Below are positions 16,043 through 23,166 of a DNA stretch of 64,000 bases, one piece after another. The position numbers were made by a program, and so were the translations under genes. The number at the start of each line of letters is the position of its first letter. The first letter of the stretch is position 1. The notes below the pieces were generated by a model. It was not told where the DNA came from. It made no database searches and saw nothing but the letters and a program-made list of their open reading frames with translations. The stretch is from Brevibacterium sp. (GTDB lineage Bacteria; Actinomycetota; Actinomycetes; Actinomycetales; Brevibacteriaceae), in contig NZ_JAPSIB010000005.1 of the NCBI RefSeq assembly GCF_031179145.1, positions 44,500 to 108,499 on the forward strand, in the 5' to 3' direction.

Positions 16043-17986
16043 ATGCGTCTGTTCTCCAACGCCGTCGTGCGCACTTTCGCCCCCGGCGAACCCGCCACTG
16101 CGGCCCCCAGCTGGGCCAACCCCCCGGCCCCCAGTGAGTCCGACTCCCCGGCAGTCCGCCTCGCGCCCGATTCGATCCTCGTCGACGGGGGAACGATCGT
16201 CGCGGTCGGAACCCGGTCGGAACTGCTCGACATCGCCGAGTCCACATCGGCGACCTCGGCGGCGCTCGCCTCGGCGGGAGGGATCGGCGCCACCGCTGTG
16301 ACGCCGAGCGCACGGCTCGAGGAGATCGACTGCGGCGGGCAGGTCATCCTGCCGGGACTCGTCGACGCGCACATGCACTCGATCGCCTACGCGGACTCTC
16401 TGACGAACCTCGACCTCTCGTCGGTGAGCTCCCTCGCCGAGGCGGTCGCCGCCATCCGTGACCGTGCACAATCCCTGCCGGTCGGGTCCTGGGTTCTCGG
16501 CTCGGCGTGGGACCTCAACAAGTGGGAGGATCCCAGGCCGCCCGATCGGGAGCTACTCGACCGCGCGGTGCCCGACCACCCGGTCGCCATGTGGTCGGTC
16601 GACCTCCACACGCTGTGGGTCAATGCCCGGGCACTGGAGATCGCCGGCATCGATTCGCGCACCCCGGACCCGTCGGGCGGAGAATTCGTCCGCGACCACG
16701 ACGGCCGTCTCACCGGCCTCATCAGGGAGGAGGCGACCGAGTTGGTGGCGCGGTTCGTGCCAGAACCCACTCGCGACGAGCAGGTCGAGAGGCTCGCGAC
16801 CACTCAGAGGCTGTTCCTGTCCCAGGGTCTGACCGGGCTCCACGATTTCGACGGCATCGCCTCGACGCTGGCATGGAACGACCTGCGCGAAGCGGACCGC
16901 CAGCACATGCGGGTGATGAAGTACCTGCGCGGAGTCGAGGTGCCGTGGGCGATCGAGACCGGCTGGCGCACCGGGGACGGCGACGCGTGGCTGCGCCGAG
17001 GTGGACTCAAGCTCTTCTCCGACGGCGCGCTCGGCTCACACTCCTGTCACATGTCGGTGCCCTTCCCGGACCCGGTTCCCGCAGGAGCCACGGCAGCAGC
17101 CGGTTCGGCAGTAGGTGTGGCGGCTGCGGCGAGTGGTTCGACTCCTGCCGTTCCCGGCGACGCGGGCGAGGTTCAGGCCAACTACGGGATTGCGCAGATG
17201 ACTGAGGGCGAGCTCTTCGAGCAGGCGCGAATGGCCACCGAGGCGGGAATCTCGGTGGCGATCCACGCGATCGGCGACCAGGCCAATCATCACGTGCTCA
17301 ACGTGTTCGAGCGGCTTCGACCCATCACCAAGACCGTCGAGGAGAAGTTCCGGCGACCCCTGCGCCACCGGGTCGAGCACGCTCAGTTCATCCAGCCCGC
17401 CGACGTCGCCCGCTTCCGAGAGCTCGGCGTCATCGCCTCGATGCAGCCGCGCCACTGCATCTCCGACCTGCACCTGCTCCACCTCATCGACGAATCCGCG
17501 CAACTCGCCGCGTACGCCTGGCCGGACCTGATCGACGCCGGAGTCGAGGTCGCATTCGGGTCCGATGGACCGGTCGAGCCCGCGAACCCGTTCGCAGCGA
17601 TCTATGCGGCGATGACCAGGGCGAACATCGGCGGAGACCCGCGCACGAGTTTCCAGCCCCAGCGACGGCTCTCCGCTGCCGAGGCGATCCGACTGCACAC
17701 ACAGGGACCGGCCTACACCGCCGGCCTCGAGGACCGGCGAGGCCACCTCGCGCCGGGCATGGACGCCGACTTCATCATCGTCGACACCGACCCGTGCACC
17801 GCGGATGGTCTCCGCGATGGAGGGACGGTGAAACGTGCACCGACAACCTCCGCCGAGGTGACCGCAGCTCGAGATGGTCTGCTCGGCTATTCGAGCGAGG
17901 AGGCTCTCTTCGCCCACGCCTCGGCGATCCGGGACACTCGCGTCGCGATGACGGTTGTCGGCGGCGAGGTGAAGCACTCCGTCTGA
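16043..17986 (+). CDS. Amidohydrolase family 3 protein (YtcJ-like)
   Basis: The 647-residue protein begins at ATG 16043; the frame upstream is chance. Motifs in order: the beta-sandwich start, the metal-site LPGLVDAHMHSIAYADSL (about 107), KLFSDGALGSHSCHMS (about 322-338, containing the carboxylated-Lys-equivalent region of this subfamily), SVAIHAIGDQANHHVLNVFE, HRVEHAQFIQ and FGSDGPVEPANPF (about 510). YtcJ-type enzymes hydrolyse N-acyl or cyclic amides; the substrate here is unknown. An Ala/Gly/Ser-rich insert of about 28 residues (about 348-375) and a Pro/Ala-rich insert near residues 18-40 are unusual. The enzyme is longer than the common 540 residues because of these. Confidence 0.88.
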   Translation: MRLFSNAVVRTFAPGEPATAAPSWANPPAPSESDSPAVRLAPDSILVDGGTIVAVGTRSELLDIAESTSATSAALASAGGIGATAVTPSARLEEIDCGGQVILPGLVDAHMHSIAYADSLTNLDLSSVSSLAEAVAAIRDRAQSLPVGSWVLGSAWDLNKWEDPRPPDRELLDRAVPDHPVAMWSVDLHTLWVNARALEIAGIDSRTPDPSGGEFVRDHDGRLTGLIREEATELVARFVPEPTRDEQVERLATTQRLFLSQGLTGLHDFDGIASTLAWNDLREADRQHMRVMKYLRGVEVPWAIETGWRTGDGDAWLRRGGLKLFSDGALGSHSCHMSVPFPDPVPAGATAAAGSAVGVAAAASGSTPAVPGDAGEVQANYGIAQMTEGELFEQARMATEAGISVAIHAIGDQANHHVLNVFERLRPITKTVEEKFRRPLRHRVEHAQFIQPADVARFRELGVIASMQPRHCISDLHLLHLIDESAQLAAYAWPDLIDAGVEVAFGSDGPVEPANPFAAIYAAMTRANIGGDPRTSFQPQRRLSAAEAIRLHTQGPAYTAGLEDRRGHLAPGMDADFIIVDTDPCTADGLRDGGTVKRAPTTSAEVTAARDGLLGYSSEEALFAHASAIRDTRVAMTVVGGEVKHSV

Positions 17987-18009
17987 GTGAAGCCCTCCAC
18001 CCGGGTCCT

Positions 18010-18498
18010 CTACTTGGAGCCGATGATGCGGCGGACGAAGGTCTCGGCGTGTTCGCTCAGGGTCGCGACGCGGCGCGCGATGAATGCCTCGGGGTCGTTC
18101 TGACCTTCGACGGCACGTGGAGGTGTCCGGACCAGTTCGGAGCAGTTGAAGTCTCCGTGGATGAGGGTGCCCAACGTGTTTCCGTTGCGACCGGACGAAC
18201 CGGCCTTCTTTGCCACGAACATCTTGACGTTGCCGAGCTCGTGGATGTCTTCGCACCAGTTGCACATCGCCTGGCTCTTCGCCGATGGAGTCGACCGCAG
18301 CACCAGTCCGTGCGGGACTTCGTCGATGGAGACGATGACGTAGGCGCGCTGTGGGATCTTCGGATCGGTCCAGCCGATGTACTCGCGGTTCGACCAGTCC
18401 GCCTCGGCGAGGTGATCGGGGATGCGGATCTTCTCGACCTCACGGCGGGAGGCGTTGACGAAGGATTTCTTGACCTGGTTCTCGGTGAGCTGTTTCAT
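18010..18498 (-). CDS. FBP-domain protein (elongation factor G-binding, FusB-like zinc finger)
   Basis: The 162-residue protein begins MKQLTENQVKKSFVNASRRE and ends with a treble-clef zinc-finger region: QAMCNWCEDIHELGNVKMFV followed by GRNGNTLGTLIHGDFNCSEL. The cysteines of CxxC and the later FNC supply metal ligands. Actinobacterial FBP-domain proteins are related to the FusB/FusC factors that bind EF-G and rescue it from fusidic acid, but most are of untested function. ATG at 18504, two codons upstream, is an alternative start; I choose 18498 because the family usually opens with M-K-x-L-T-E. It converges with the amidohydrolase, with 23 bp between them. Confidence 0.85.
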   Translation of the reverse strand: MKQLTENQVKKSFVNASRREVEKIRIPDHLAEADWSNREYIGWTDPKIPQRAYVIVSIDEVPHGLVLRSTPSAKSQAMCNWCEDIHELGNVKMFVAKKAGSSGRNGNTLGTLIHGDFNCSELVRTPPRAVEGQNDPEAFIARRVATLSEHAETFVRRIIGSK

Positions 18499-18989
18499 TG
18501 TCATCTTTTCTGGGTGGGCCCCGGCACGGTCGCCGTCCGCAGACACGACGCGTCGACAGCGGTCCCTGAGCCGAATGACCGTCAAGGGTCGGAATGAGTG
18601 GCCTGACCTCGCTCGGTCGGACGGCGGCAAACGGGACTGAGGTGCCTGAAGTTGAACTGTGTCGGAGCAGTGGGAATGTCGGAACAATGGGATTCTGATG
18701 GAGCAAGTCGCAAATGGACACGACTCACGGCTCATTCGGTGCGCGCTGCAGGTCACTGCGACGGTGCGCTCGACTCGAATGAGTGAGGGGACATCAGACT
18801 AGAAGCTGGCCACGAGGGCCACCGATCCCTTCTCCCGAATACCGTGGGAGGCTCGACGACGGATTACGAGCCAGTAGCCTACGCGCTGCACGAAGAACTC
18901 GGCAAGCTGGGCCGACGAAACGAACCGGCTCGGGGCAATCTCGGAGCAAGAGTCCGTTCGACACCCGGATGCACTTGCCGCCGCCTGCC
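18499..18989. other. 491-bp gap, no gene seen
   Basis: Frames that run through it are out-of-phase continuations of neighbours. I see no hairpin with a U-tract and no RNA gene. It should contain the FBP-gene promoter at its left end. Confidence 0.4.
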
Positions 18990-19478
18990 TCACCCTGCGG
19001 AAGCGCCCTTCAACGCCTGCCGCAGCCCGTGCGCATATCGTCGAGCCATGAGCGTCTGACCTGCCACTGACAACGGTGCGACGGCCCGGAGCAGCGGGTG
19101 CCCAGGCATCGACGTCGAGGAGATCGTGACGCCGAGGCGACCATCGGCTCCGACCGAGACGAGGAACGTCTCGTCCCCGCTGACGAGGTGGCCGGGCTGC
19201 GTGCGATAGGTGAAGCCCGCGCGATCTTCGTCGTCGACCACCTCGGCGATCTGGCAGGCACCGACAGGGATCGTCAGTTCCTCCCCACGCAGGCACCGAG
19301 GTGGACGCGGCCACATGGGATTGAGCCGCAGGTCGACGAGGTGGCCCACTTCAATGCGCCGTAGCGGACGGGCCAGGACGCCTGCGGATTCGTGGAGCTC
19401 CCACGAGAGGATGGCCTCACGGGCGAGCGGGAAGAGTTCCGCAGCACCCAGGTCCAGGGTGTGCTCAATCCGGTTCAT
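18990..19478 (-). CDS. DUF1990 family protein
   Basis: The 162-residue protein has the DUF1990 layout: an N-terminal LFPLAREAILSWELHESAG, then RRIEVGHLVDLRLNPMW, and the C-terminal ISSTSMPGHPLLRAVAPLSV followed by the MARRYAHGLRQAL helix. The family is common in actinobacteria and plants and is of unknown function, with a lipid-binding SRPBCC-like fold suspected. Its ATG overlaps the stop of the TetR gene by four bases, so the two are translated together. That coupling suggests the regulator or its effector has to do with this protein. Confidence 0.85.
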   Translation of the reverse strand: MNRIEHTLDLGAAELFPLAREAILSWELHESAGVLARPLRRIEVGHLVDLRLNPMWPRPPRCLRGEELTIPVGACQIAEVVDDEDRAGFTYRTQPGHLVSGDETFLVSVGADGRLGVTISSTSMPGHPLLRAVAPLSVAGQTLMARRYAHGLRQALKGASAG

Positions 19479-20086
19479 CGCGAGCTGGCTCTTCCGACGT
19501 ACCCCGCGGCCTGCCGGCAGATCTCCCCGTATCGTTCAGCCACCCCGGCCGGATCAAGCTCCCCATCGGGGCGGAACCACTGGGAGACGCCCATGCAGAT
19601 CGACGTGATCGCCCGCGCGGCGTCTCGGGGATGCGGCGTCGAAAAATAGCCGTCGCGCACACCATCGGCGACCACCTCGTCGAGGAGACTCTGCTGACGA
19701 TCACGGGAGGCGATGTGCTCCGCCCGGAACTCCGGCTCCAGGCTCCTGATCTCACTGAATGCGACGAACGCCAAGGTCGCGGACTGCGCGTGCAGAAGCA
19801 GCAGGCACTCGATGAGGCGATCGAAGCGCGACAGGGAATCCTGAGGTCCATCGGCGAGCGCGGCATTGCTGCGCGACCACAGGCTATTCATGGCGAAGCG
19901 ATCGAGGTCGACGAGGATCGCCTGCTTCGACGGGTAGTGATGGTAGAGCCCGGGCACCGACAGGCCCGCCGCCTCCGCCAACTCTCGGGTGCTCGTTCCG
20001 TGGTAACCGCCCCGCGCAAAGCACTCCAGAGCGGCCTCGAGGATCGGCGGCAGCGACGACGGGTCCGGCACCCTCCAGTCGTCCAT
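19475..20086 (-). CDS. TetR family transcriptional regulator
   Basis: The 203-residue protein starts at ATG 20086, five bases after AAGGAG. Residues about 12-58 are the TetR HTH: ILEAALECFARGGYHGTSTR, ELAEAAGLSVPGLYHHYPSK, QAILVDLDRF. The C-terminal part, with the helix LIECLLLLHAQSATLAFVAF, is of the TetR_C type found in KstR2/FadR-like lipid regulators. It is divergent from the SDR gene, and an 18-bp palindrome lies between them. It probably represses itself (with DUF1990) and the SDR; the inducer is unknown, with an acyl-CoA a fair guess. Confidence 0.92.
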   Translation of the reverse strand: MDDWRVPDPSSLPPILEAALECFARGGYHGTSTRELAEAAGLSVPGLYHHYPSKQAILVDLDRFAMNSLWSRSNAALADGPQDSLSRFDRLIECLLLLHAQSATLAFVAFSEIRSLEPEFRAEHIASRDRQQSLLDEVVADGVRDGYFSTPHPRDAARAITSICMGVSQWFRPDGELDPAGVAERYGEICRQAAGYVGRASSR

Positions 20087-20136
20087 GGCTGCTCCTTGTG
20101 GTCGTCGGCACACCATGCCTAGGATACAAGCAGGAA

Positions 20137-20154
20137 ACCGAGCGAACGCTCGGT
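20137..20154. promoter_or_regulatory. TetR operator candidate
   Basis: ACCGAGCG-AA-CGCTCGGT is a perfect inverted repeat in the 111-bp divergent region between the TetR and SDR genes. Its CGAGCGAACGCTCG shape resembles operators of TetR-type fatty-acid regulators. Confidence 0.7.
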
Positions 20155-20197
20155 GCTGGAACCAGACCTCCCTCGCTGCGACCACTGAGGAGCACCC

Positions 20198-21067
20198 ATG
20201 ACCGCAGGACACCGCTCCGCCGACGAAGTTGAGAACGTCCGAGTCCAGGAATGGCCCTCTCGCCGCCGGAATGCCGCGACAGAACCCGGCCCGAACCGCG
20301 CGGGCGCACGCCGCTTCGAAGGGCAGGTCGCCCTTGTCACCGGCGCCAGCCGCGGCATCGGCCTCGGCGTCGCGCAGCGCCTCAATGACGAGGGGGCGAC
20401 GGTGGTCCTCACCGCCCGCAAGCCTGAAGCCCTCGCCGAGGCGGTGGCCCGATTCCCCGACGGCACCGCCCTTGGCATTCCCGGCAAGTCCGACGACCCC
20501 GCCCACCGCGCCGAGGTGTTCGACACGATCGCAGAGAGGTTCGACCGCCTCGACGTGCTCGTCACCAACGTCGGGATCAACCCGGTCTACGGACCGACGA
20601 TCGACATCGACCTCGACGCGGCGCGCAAGATCCTCGAGGTCAACGTCCTCGGCACACTCGCCTGGATCCAGGGCGCGGTTCACCATCAGGGGATGAGCTT
20701 CCGCGAGAACAAAGGTCGGATCGTGAGCATCTCCTCGGTCGCCGGCGGGACTCCGAGCCCCGGCATAGGCCTCTATGGGATCTCGAAAGCGGCCGTGTCC
20801 CATCTGACGAAGACATTGGCCGTGGAGCTCGGCCCCGATATCCGCGTCAATGCCGTCGCCCCCGCCGTGGTGAAGACGAACTTCGCCACGGCTCTCTATG
20901 AGGGCCGGGAGGACGAGGTCGCCGAAGCCTACCCGGTCAAGCGCCTCGGCACCCCGGAGGACATCGGAGCCGCTGTCGCCTACCTGGCCTCGAGCGACGC
21001 CGAGTGGATCACCGCCCAGGTGCTCACGGCCGATGGCGGACTCATCGCCGCAGGTGGGTCTGCCTGA
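20198..21067 (+). CDS. Short-chain dehydrogenase/reductase (SDR)
   Basis: The 289-residue protein has cofactor motif VTGASRGIGLGVA (about 48-60), NVG motif LVTNVGINPVYG, catalytic Ser in GRIVSISSVAGG and YGISK active-site Tyr/Lys (about 192-196), and the closing GSDAEWITAQVLTADGG-like region (ASSDAEWITAQVLTADGGL). A Lys/Arg-like residue at the end of beta-2 (ARKPEAL) favours NADP. The first about 40 residues are a charged extension absent from usual FabG-type SDRs, but GAGGAG lies five bases before this ATG, so I keep it. Its role is probably in 3-oxoacyl or secondary alcohol chemistry, under the divergent TetR regulator. Confidence 0.88.
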   Translation: MTAGHRSADEVENVRVQEWPSRRRNAATEPGPNRAGARRFEGQVALVTGASRGIGLGVAQRLNDEGATVVLTARKPEALAEAVARFPDGTALGIPGKSDDPAHRAEVFDTIAERFDRLDVLVTNVGINPVYGPTIDIDLDAARKILEVNVLGTLAWIQGAVHHQGMSFRENKGRIVSISSVAGGTPSPGIGLYGISKAAVSHLTKTLAVELGPDIRVNAVAPAVVKTNFATALYEGREDEVAEAYPVKRLGTPEDIGAAVAYLASSDAEWITAQVLTADGGLIAAGGSA

Positions 21068-21079
21068 GTCGGTCTCCGC

Positions 21080-21099
21080 CGCAGGCGAAACCGCCTGCG
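21080..21099. terminator. Hairpin between convergent SDR and lipoprotein genes
   Basis: CGCAGGCG-AAAC-CGCCTGCG is a perfect 8-bp stem with a 4-base loop in the 48-bp convergent gap. No U-tract follows. Confidence 0.6.
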
Positions 21100-21115
21100 T
21101 CCGAGCCGGGACGCC

Positions 21116-22708
21116 TCACCGCTCGAGCAGCTCGTCCGTCAGCGCCGCCGACAACTCCTCGAGCTTGTCCAGCGCGGAGGCGTCGACCTTCACGCCCTGC
21201 CAGATCCCCTGCTTCCGGTCCGGCCGGGCGAAGACCTCAATATCAAGGTACCCCGGCTCACTCGCTTCGCCGAGCGCGATCTGAGCCCGCCGACTGGTGT
21301 TCCAGCCCTCGGTCCGGGCCTCGCCGATGATTGCCGCATGCCCGCTGATCTCGGTGGCCTGCGCAGACGATGCCGACACCACCGAGTCCAGAGTGTCGGT
21401 GGATGCCTGCAGCCGGACGACGAGCGAATGCCGTGGCTCGACGAATTCGCACACCGTCTCGTCGTCCTTCTGCGCTGTGGGCTCCCGCAGGGCCGTGACT
21501 CCGGCCAGTTTCGTTGCAAAGATGTCCTGCACGCTCGCGTGGGCGGCAGCGCAGAGGACGTTCGGGTCGGCTTCGGACTCCATCACCACCTCGGCGGGGG
21601 AGTTCGGGACCTCAACGGAATCCGAGGCCGGCGCGCACAGGCGCTCGGCCTGGGCGAGGACATCGGCACAGGCGCCCACGGCCGGCCCATCGTTCTCCGC
21701 GGCGGTGTACAGGGACACCGGCCCCGACGTCTTGGCGGGCTTGGCCGCTTTCACGGCCGGGACCGCCTCCTCGGCGAGGGAGATCGCATCTTTGCAGGTG
21801 GCAGCCTCCACCTCGGCGCGGATCACGTCTCCATCGGAGAGCGCCGAGGCGGTCTTCGCATCCCAGAGCAGCCGGCACTGGCCGTCGTCGTCCTTCTTGT
21901 CGTCGGGGTCGGAGCTGAAGAGGAGGACCTCGGTGCCGTCGATCGTGAGCAGGGGGTAGTCGTCCCATTGGCCGTCGGCGCGCAGGGTCTCCAGGGGAGG
22001 GGAATAGCGGAAGACCAGGCCCTGCACGGGGTAGACGGGGACGAACCCGGAGCTGTTCTCCTTCCATACGCCGCACCGATGCAATGCCGCGCCGATCCCT
22101 TCCCGCGCTTCGATGACGGTGTCCTTCGGCGGGGTTCCGATGAGCGGTGCGAAGACGTCGCAGGCGACTATCCCGTCGTCGTCCTCGCGCTCGAGAGCGG
22201 CAGGGTCAGCGCTCATCGTCTCGAAGGCCTGCGTCGCGAAGGCTTCCGGAGCGGCGCAGTCGTAGCCTTGGTCGGTGTCCTGGGAGAAGACGATCGCATG
22301 CTCGTGGTCGACCGGAACCGAGATCCCACACTGGCCCGTCTTCTCGCTGTCGCGATAGGCCTTTATCCCCGCCAGGGTGATCTCGTCCTCCCAGAAGCGC
22401 TGGTGCTGGCCGAGCTCGGCGTAGACCTCGACGCGCACGTGGTCGCGCACGACGCAGCTGAACAGCTCGCGGTGCTTGTCGCTGTCCTCGATCCCCAGGT
22501 CTTCGCTGGTCTCGGGATCGAGCAGTGCGCAGGGGTCGAGGGCAGCGAGTGCGGAGCGCACCTCGGCGGCGTCGCGATCAGCGGCGGGGGAGGGGACGTC
22601 GCGGGCGACGGGTGGAAGGGGTTCGACCGTGGTCGTGCAACCTGTGAACAGTCCACAAGCGACGAGCACCGCGCCCAGGCAGGCGAACGCAGTTCTCGGA
22701 CGTCTCAT
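21116..22708 (-). CDS. Large lipoprotein with DUF3558-like segment, unknown function
   Basis: Started at ATG 22708, six bases after GGGAGG, the protein has 530 residues. It has a lipobox LFTGC near residue 23, so it should be anchored outside the membrane. LDPCALLDPETSEDLGI (about 57-73) resembles the DUF3558 start motif of mycobacterial lipoproteins, and a second, similar cysteine-bearing segment ACADVLAQAERLCAP occurs in the C-terminal half, which suggests two related domains joined by an Ala/Lys/Pro linker. Paired cysteines (CSC, QCGIS, YDCAAP, VACDVF, HRCGV) point to disulfides. Its gene is divergent from gcvP. Partner or ligand is unknown; I do not recognise a closer family. Confidence 0.75.
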   Translation of the reverse strand: MRRPRTAFACLGAVLVACGLFTGCTTTVEPLPPVARDVPSPAADRDAAEVRSALAALDPCALLDPETSEDLGIEDSDKHRELFSCVVRDHVRVEVYAELGQHQRFWEDEITLAGIKAYRDSEKTGQCGISVPVDHEHAIVFSQDTDQGYDCAAPEAFATQAFETMSADPAALEREDDDGIVACDVFAPLIGTPPKDTVIEAREGIGAALHRCGVWKENSSGFVPVYPVQGLVFRYSPPLETLRADGQWDDYPLLTIDGTEVLLFSSDPDDKKDDDGQCRLLWDAKTASALSDGDVIRAEVEAATCKDAISLAEEAVPAVKAAKPAKTSGPVSLYTAAENDGPAVGACADVLAQAERLCAPASDSVEVPNSPAEVVMESEADPNVLCAAAHASVQDIFATKLAGVTALREPTAQKDDETVCEFVEPRHSLVVRLQASTDTLDSVVSASSAQATEISGHAAIIGEARTEGWNTSRRAQIALGEASEPGYLDIEVFARPDRKQGIWQGVKVDASALDKLEELSAALTDELLER

Positions 22709-22853
22709 ATCGATCCTCCCTCGCACCGAACCAGCCCAGTATAGAGTGACGTCCGGCCGCGCCGAGGCAGCCGTTCGACCCCGCCGACGCAGCCGTCCGA
22801 CTCCGCCGGCAAGGCACCATCCGACCCTGCGGACAGAACCGCCTCCAGTCGTG

Positions 22854-22882
22854 TTGTCCGCACCGAACACAGCTACTAGGAT
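22854..22882 (+). promoter_or_regulatory. Promoter of the gcv operon
   Basis: TTGTCC (22854-22859) and TAGGAT (22877-22882) are 17 bases apart, which puts the transcript start near 22889, just before the riboswitch. Confidence 0.6.
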
Positions 22883-22918
22883 GGTTCCCATAAGTACATA
22901 ACTGCCGCAACGACATGA

Positions 22919-23020
22919 GGTGGGAGAGCTGCGCACAGCGCAGCGCCGTAGGTGCAATTCCCTCCCCGGGAAACTCTCAGGCCCAATACCACCGAATGCA
23001 GGCACATCTGAAGGATGACG
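22919..23020 (+). promoter_or_regulatory. Glycine riboswitch (gcvT-type), single aptamer
   Basis: The region has the conserved aptamer blocks in order: GGTGGGAGAGC, GCGCCGTAGGTGCAA, GAAACTCTCAGGCCC and ACCGAATGCAGGCACATCTG-AAGG. I find no second GGGAGAG/CTCTCAGGC set downstream, so it looks like a single-aptamer form. It is followed by hairpin structures and then gcvP, and would switch the glycine-cleavage operon on when glycine is abundant. Confidence 0.9.
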
Positions 23021-23100
23021 ACTCAACTCCTGACACCAGCACCGCGACCCCGGTCGCCTGCGTGCGAAACAGGGTGAACGAGCGACATTCCAACAGATCG

Positions 23101-23142
23101 GGGAGGACTACTCACTGCACAGTGCGTCCTCCCACCGGTGGG
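23101..23142 (+). promoter_or_regulatory. Expression-platform hairpins of the glycine riboswitch
   Basis: GGGAGGAC (23101-23108) pairs with GTCCTCCC (23126-23133), with an inner CACTG/CAGTG stem, and CCCACCGGTGGG (23131-23142) can form an alternative helix that uses the same CCC. The two are mutually exclusive and lie 15 bases before the ribosome site of gcvP. That arrangement fits a switch between hairpins; whether it controls transcription or translation is not shown by sequence. Confidence 0.5.
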
Positions 23143-23166
23143 CGCCGCCTACGACCAAGGACGGCA

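Noticed and set aside
22915-23166. Upstream extension of gcvP
   Set aside because: This DNA is the glycine riboswitch and leader; homology begins only after ATG 23167, which has a ribosome site.
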